DNA of 64,000 bases from an uncultured Clostridia bacterium (GTDB lineage Bacteria; Bacillota; Clostridia; Christensenellales; Borkfalkiaceae): NCBI GenBank assembly GCA_947631005.1, contig CANRJR010000001.1:96167-160166 (forward strand), written 5' to 3'. Under the pieces are notes generated by a model that worked only from the letters and a program-made list of their open reading frames with translations, did not search any database and was not told where the DNA came from. Below are positions 60,054 through 64,000 of the stretch, in pieces (position 1 is the stretch's first letter; every line of letters begins with the position of its first letter). The translations under genes were made by a program, and so were the position numbers.

Positions 60054-61160
60054 CTATTTTCTGATAATCTCCACGATCTTCCGAACGGCGGCGTCCACGT
60101 CGTCGCCGACGTTGAGGTCGACGTCGCAGACCTCGCTGTTGCGGTACTCGAAGTCGAGCGACATAATGCGGCGGGTCTTGTCCTCGATGTCGATGTCGCG
60201 GGCGATGATGCTCTTGATGGCGTCGGCGCGTTCGCGGCGGGTAAACACGAGCATGGCGCGGTGGCGGTACAAATTTTTGAGCGTGATCGCGCCGCAGATG
60301 TCGATGGGGATGACGGCGACGTGACCGCGGTCCACGATGGGTTGGATGTCCTTATCCGACGTGCCGAAGTGGAAGCCGCTGTACACGGTGGTCTCGATGT
60401 AGTGTCCCGCCTTCATTTCGGCGACGAAGCGATCTTCGCTGATGAAGCGGTACGCCGACGCGTCCTCTTTGGGACGGCGGGGACGGGTGGTGGAAGTGAG
60501 CGGCTTTTCGAAGCCTTCGAGGGAGGTCAAGCCGTTCGCGATCTCGGTTTTAGACGACCCCGACGGACCGACGAGGCAGAGCACGCCGCCCTCCGAAAGT
60601 TGCGGGAACGTTTCGGAGAAGGAATTGCGGACCATCTCACAGAAGTGCAAAAAGTCGTCGTAGCTGTTCACGGAGAGCAGTCCCGAGAGGTTGGTATTCC
60701 ACGGTTTGCGGAAGAGGACGGGGTACGCCGCGCGCGAGCTGGAAATGTTGTGCGCGCCGTCGTCGAGCATGATGTCGAGGGAGATGATGTCCTTCCGCGT
60801 TCCGACGATGATATTTTGGGACGGGATCTCGGGGAAGTCCTGTACGAGGCGTTCTGCACGCGCGCTCATACAGCAGGGCGGGACGGCGGTGATGAGGAAC
60901 ACGTCGGCGATTTCGCAGAGTTTTCTCACGAACTCCTGCGCGCCCGCGCAAATGGGCTGGGTGCGGACGAACTCGGGGTCGGAATAGAGCGCGATGCGCT
61001 CTTCGGGGTGTCTGCCGCTCTTGCCCCAGCTGTTGATCTCTTCGAGCCGCATGGGTTCTTCGTCGGGGTGGCGGCTGTTGATGATGGTCACGGCATAGGA
61101 ATTACACTCGTAAAGCGTATCGTCGACGTCGAGCCCGATACGGATTCTGTATTTTCTCAT
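60054..61160 (-). CDS. HAD 5'-nucleotidase fused to a guanylate kinase-like domain
   Basis: 368 residues from ATG 61160 (GAGGTGAAT upstream). Residues 1-175 are a HAD phosphatase of the NT5C deoxyribonucleotidase type: GLDVDDTLYE (nucleophile D11), FLITAVP and IMLDDGAHNI. Residues 190-368 are guanylate-kinase-like, with P-loop LVGPSGSSKTE and STTRPRRPKEDASAYRFIS. A dephosphorylating and a phosphorylating nucleotide domain in one chain is unusual; it could balance dGMP/GMP pools or make the kinase part a sensor. A true gmk is also present at 32.5 kb, so this is not the essential kinase. Confidence 0.88.
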   Translation of the reverse strand: MRKYRIRIGLDVDDTLYECNSYAVTIINSRHPDEEPMRLEEINSWGKSGRHPEERIALYSDPEFVRTQPICAGAQEFVRKLCEIADVFLITAVPPCCMSARAERLVQDFPEIPSQNIIVGTRKDIISLDIMLDDGAHNISSSRAAYPVLFRKPWNTNLSGLLSVNSYDDFLHFCEMVRNSFSETFPQLSEGGVLCLVGPSGSSKTEIANGLTSLEGFEKPLTSTTRPRRPKEDASAYRFISEDRFVAEMKAGHYIETTVYSGFHFGTSDKDIQPIVDRGHVAVIPIDICGAITLKNLYRHRAMLVFTRRERADAIKSIIARDIDIEDKTRRIMSLDFEYRNSEVCDVDLNVGDDVDAAVRKIVEIIRK

Positions 61161-61186
61161 ATTCACCTCACAAAAATTCTGTTTTT

Positions 61187-61215
61187 ATTATACTTTATTT
61201 GTACCATATTGTCAA
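61187..61215 (-). promoter_or_regulatory. Promoter of the nucleotidase-kinase fusion gene
   Basis: TTGACA (61215-61210), 17-base spacer, TATAAT (61192-61187): perfect consensus, 26 bases before ATG 61160. Divergent from the DHH promoter 18 bases away. Confidence 0.88.
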
Positions 61216-61232
61216 GCGGGAATGCGAACGTG

Positions 61233-61261
61233 TTGACAAATCCTTTTGATTATGTTATAAT
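61233..61261 (+). promoter_or_regulatory. Promoter of the DHH-DHH-surE operon
   Basis: TTGACA (61233-61238), 17-base spacer, TATAAT (61256-61261): perfect consensus. The leader is about 85 bases, with AAAGGAGACGAAC before ATG 61353. Confidence 0.88.
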
Positions 61262-61352
61262 GATTGTCCCGAGGCGGTGCGGACGGGAGAAATTTCGCGC
61301 ACTGTCCCCTTTTTCGGAAGATCCGTCTGCGGGAAAACGAAAGGAGACGAAC

Positions 61353-62297
61353 ATGGAACAAGACAAACGGTTATTCAAGCAGGCGATCAAACTCATCAAG
61401 CAATACGATCGGATCATCATTCACCGTCATACGCACCCCGACGGGGACGCGTTGGGCAGTCAGATGGGGCTTGCGGCGTTGATCCGCGACAATTTCAAGG
61501 GAAAAGAAGTTTACATGGTGGGCGACGAGGCGACCCGTTTCCCGTTCGTGGAGGTGACGTTCGACGAGATCCCCGACGAATATTATCAAAACGCGCTTGC
61601 GATCGTGCTCGACTGCGGGTCGTCGCACCTCATCTGCGACGAACGGTACAAGACGGCGGCAAAGACGTTGCGGTTCGACCATCACATCTACTGCGAGAAG
61701 ATCGCCGATCTCGACGTGGTGAACAGCACCTACGAGAGCGCGTGCGGGCTGGTGACGATGTTCGCCAAGGCGAGCAAACTGCGCCTTTCCGTTCGGTCGG
61801 CGACCGCGCTCTACATGGGCATGGTGACGGACAGCGGGCGGTTCGTATTCGATTCGACCACCGCGCGCACCTTTACGCTTGCGGCGTTTTTGCTCTCGCA
61901 GCCCATCGACCTCAACAGCCTGTACTACAACTTATATGCGGAAGATTTTTCCAAGATCATCGAGCGGGCGGACAACATGCACAAAATCCGTTTCACGCCG
62001 CACAACGTCGCCTACATCTACACGGCGCGGGAAGAGCTTCCCGAAAACGGCGAGGCGGCGGTCGTCTCGTCGGGCTTGGTGAGTTTGATGCGCGACATCA
62101 AGGGCGTGTACGCGTGGGTCAATTTTACGGAGGGCGACGACGGCGTGCACGTGGAATTGCGCTCCAACCGCTACAACATCAACCCGATCGCGGTGAAATA
62201 CGGCGGCGGCGGACATAAGAAGGCGAGCGGTTGCGTCGTACCCGACCGCGAGACCGCCATGCGTCTGCTCGACGATTTAGACGCGCTCGCACAATAA
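61353..62297 (+). CDS. DHH/DHHA1 phosphoesterase (NrnA-like), first of a tandem pair
   Basis: 314 residues. RHTHPDGDALGSQ (motif I), VLDCGSS, RFDHHIYCE (the DHH motif) and C-terminal YGGGGHKKASG (DHHA1). NrnA enzymes degrade 2-5-nucleotide RNAs and dephosphorylate pAp; c-di-AMP/pApA hydrolysis is also possible. The start is ATG 61353; the track ORF runs 480 codons upstream through repeat DNA. Nineteen bases to its paralogue. Confidence 0.92.
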   Translation: MEQDKRLFKQAIKLIKQYDRIIIHRHTHPDGDALGSQMGLAALIRDNFKGKEVYMVGDEATRFPFVEVTFDEIPDEYYQNALAIVLDCGSSHLICDERYKTAAKTLRFDHHIYCEKIADLDVVNSTYESACGLVTMFAKASKLRLSVRSATALYMGMVTDSGRFVFDSTTARTFTLAAFLLSQPIDLNSLYYNLYAEDFSKIIERADNMHKIRFTPHNVAYIYTAREELPENGEAAVVSSGLVSLMRDIKGVYAWVNFTEGDDGVHVELRSNRYNINPIAVKYGGGGHKKASGCVVPDRETAMRLLDDLDALAQ

Positions 62298-62316
62298 AAT
62301 CCGACAGGAGGAAGAG

Positions 62317-63297
62317 ATGAACGAAGCCATCAAAGAGACCATCATTGAAAAAATCGAGAGCTATCAGACGATCGTGGTGTCCCGCCATATCCGTCCCGAC
62401 GGCGACGCCGTGGGTTCGACCAAGGGGCTTGTAAAGGTGCTCCGCGACAGCTATCCCGAAAAGGATATCTATCTCGTGAACGAGGATTATTCCGACTATC
62501 TCGCGTTCTGCGGCGGGGAGGACGTGTTACCCGAAGCGGCGTACGAGAACGCCCTGCTCATCGTGATCGACACGGGGACGCGCAAGCGCATCTCCAACAG
62601 CAAATACGCGCTCGCCAAAGAGATCGTGAAGATCGACCATCACATCGAAGCCGACCCCTATGGGAACGTGAATTGGGTGGAAGATTTCCGCTCCTCGGCG
62701 TGCGAGATGATCGCCGACTTCTGTTTGAGTTTTCGGGGTCGGTTGAAGCTCTCGCAGGAGGCGGCGACCTACATCTACATGGGAATGGTGACGGACAGCG
62801 GGCGATTCCGCTTCGAGGGCGTGACGGGTGACACGTTGCGCCTCGCGGGCGCGCTCCTCGACTGCGGCGTAGACTATGAAACGCTGTTTGCCAACCTCTA
62901 TTCGGAGGAGGCGGACGCGCTGCGGTTGAAGTCGTACGTCTACGACCATTTCCACCTCACCGAGCACGGCGTGGCGTATATCTACATGGACGAGGCGGCG
63001 ATCGAGCGGTTCGGGCTCACCTTTGAGGAGGCGAGCAGTGTAGTGAGCGAGCTTTCGGAGATCCGCGGCAGTCTCATTTGGGTCGCGTTTATCGACAACG
63101 CGGCGGCGGGGAACATCCGCGTGCGTTTGAGGTCGCGCTTCCTCGGGATCAACGACCTTGCGATCAAATATCACGGCGGCGGGCATAATATGGCGGCGGG
63201 GGCGACGGTGTTCTCCCGCGAAGAGATGCAGTCGCTCATCGAGGAAGCCGACGCGCTCCTCGGAGAATACAAGGCGACGCACGAGGGCTGGCTATGA
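62317..63297 (+). CDS. DHH/DHHA1 phosphoesterase (NrnA-like), second of a tandem pair
   Basis: 326 residues, clearly paralogous to the gene before: RHIRPDGDAVGST, IDTGTRKRI, KIDHHIEADPY, YMGMVTDSGRFRF (shared YMGMVTDSGRF) and HGGGHNMAAG. The two copies have diverged widely, suggesting separate substrates such as nanoRNA versus pAp or pApA. AGGAGGAAGAG precedes the ATG. The stop overlaps surE by ATGA. Confidence 0.92.
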   Translation: MNEAIKETIIEKIESYQTIVVSRHIRPDGDAVGSTKGLVKVLRDSYPEKDIYLVNEDYSDYLAFCGGEDVLPEAAYENALLIVIDTGTRKRISNSKYALAKEIVKIDHHIEADPYGNVNWVEDFRSSACEMIADFCLSFRGRLKLSQEAATYIYMGMVTDSGRFRFEGVTGDTLRLAGALLDCGVDYETLFANLYSEEADALRLKSYVYDHFHLTEHGVAYIYMDEAAIERFGLTFEEASSVVSELSEIRGSLIWVAFIDNAAAGNIRVRLRSRFLGINDLAIKYHGGGHNMAAGATVFSREEMQSLIEEADALLGEYKATHEGWL

Positions 63298-64000
63298 AAA
63301 TTTTGCTCACCAACGACGACGGAATCGAAGCGGAGGGGCTCAAATATTTGGTGGATTGGGCGAAGTCGATCGGCGACGTATGCGTGTTCGCGCCAAAGGT
63401 GCAACAGAGCGCAAAGAGCCACTCCATTCAGATCCACGATACGTTCGAAGTGAAAGCGTACGACGGATTCGGCGGGATCGAGGCGTACAGCGTCGATTCC
63501 ACGCCCGCCGACTGCGTGCGCGTCGCCGTACTCGGCATGAAGAAGAAGTTCGACCTCGTGATCTCGGGCGTGAACAACGGTCCGAACCTCGGCGGGGACA
63601 TTCACTATTCGGGGACGGTGGGCGCGTGCTTTGAAGCGGCGATCTCGGGGATCAAGTCTATTGCGTTCTCCGCGGCGTTCAATTCGTTCGGGAACGCCGT
63701 TGCCAACCTCGGCAGAGCCTACCGCGAGATCTGCGCGCGCAACATGTTTGCCGCGGCGAACGTGGTGAACGTCAATTTCCCCGAACGGGGTGACGAAATT
63801 CTCATCACCCGCATGGGTCCCGCGATCTATACCGACGACTTTGAGTTTTTACCCGACGGCAAGATCAAGCCGCGCCTCGTTTGCCTGTACCGCGACACCT
63901 GCAACCTCGAACTCGACACCGACGCGGTCATGACGGGGCACATTTCGATCACTCCCCTTTCGGACGATTTGACCGACGAGACGGCATACACAAAGACAAA
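63294..64000 (+). CDS. surE: 5'/3'-nucleotidase SurE (C terminus beyond window)
   Basis: 235 complete codons shown; not on the ORF track because it runs off the end. KILLTNDDGIEAEGL (metal Asp pair), SAKSHSIQI, SVDSTPADCVRVAV, VISGVNNGPNLGGDIHYSGT and NVNFPE are SurE signatures. Removes phosphate from 5'- and 3'-nucleoside monophosphates and short polyphosphates. Probably about 20 residues are missing. Third gene after two DHH phosphoesterases. Confidence 0.95.
   Translation, partial: MKILLTNDDGIEAEGLKYLVDWAKSIGDVCVFAPKVQQSAKSHSIQIHDTFEVKAYDGFGGIEAYSVDSTPADCVRVAVLGMKKKFDLVISGVNNGPNLGGDIHYSGTVGACFEAAISGIKSIAFSAAFNSFGNAVANLGRAYREICARNMFAAANVVNVNFPERGDEILITRMGPAIYTDDFEFLPDGKIKPRLVCLYRDTCNLELDTDAVMTGHISITPLSDDLTDETAYTKT

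Overview
The window comes from a GC-rich (about 60% by eye) endospore-forming Firmicute of the Clostridia. Three observations support this. The spoIIAA-spoIIAB-sigF operon is present. A 21-codon spoVM gene that the ORF track misses sits between thiN and a dipeptidase gene. A long stretch has the Bacillus/Clostridia order priA-def-fmt-rsmB-rlmN-(gap)-rpe-thiN-spoVM, then rpmB and asp23(yloU)-fakA(yloV), with recG nearby. The prpC-prkC-rsgA genes that usually sit between rlmN and rpe are absent. Most genes lie on the minus strand in tight operons with ATGA start/stop overlaps. Promoters of the form TTGnnn-17-TATAAT are very easy to see. In four cases the ATG lies only 6-7 bases after the -10 box, so those mRNAs should be leaderless.

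Layout. 1-3.3 kb: a GH3 glycosidase with reversed domain order, divergent from an M18 aminopeptidase. 3.4-4.47 kb: a block of intergenic repeats. 4.5-8.2 kb: a heterodimeric ABC exporter. 8.4-9.9 kb: the spoIIA operon. 10.1-10.7 kb: a five-tRNA operon (Met, Asp, Phe, Thr, Tyr). 10.7-18.6 kb: an accessory, AT-richer region. It holds a HaeII-like methyltransferase-endonuclease fusion, a SipW-like signal peptidase fused in frame to a TasA/camelysin-like substrate, and a C5-MTase + N6-MTase + HNH endonuclease operon flanked by perfect 59-bp direct repeats. 18.6-39 kb: conserved housekeeping genes (HD hydrolase, recG, fakA, asp23, rpmB, dipeptidase, spoVM, thiN, rpe, rlmN, rsmB, fmt, def, priA, rpoZ, gmk, yicC, ligA, pcrA, an orphan gene, rpsU). 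39-51 kb: a MacB/FtsX-type ABC transporter, glycerol-1-phosphate dehydrogenase with its regulator, a phosphohexomutase, two membrane proteins, and the ade-rdgB-phosphoesterase-radC operon. 51.1-52 kb: a 295-bp tandem repeat. 52-57.2 kb: a metal-efflux ATPase with an ArsR regulator, an RluA-type synthase, and FeoA/FeoB. 57.4-59.2 kb: a DUF378 protein, a vWA protein and a PPP-type phosphatase. 59.2-60.05 kb: a second block of the repeats seen at 3.4-4.5 kb. 60-64 kb: nucleotide-phosphate genes, namely a HAD nucleotidase-guanylate kinase fusion, two DHH phosphoesterases and SurE (cut by the window end).

The most novel-looking items are: (i) a multi-hairpin repeat in four copies, whose stems differ in sequence but keep pairing and whose edge abuts the stop codon of two unrelated genes; (ii) the signal peptidase-substrate fusion; (iii) the single-chain restriction-modification protein with an internal ribosome-binding site; and (iv) the second R-M operon bracketed by perfect terminator-bearing repeats. 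All assignments are by eye from the translations. No database search was run.
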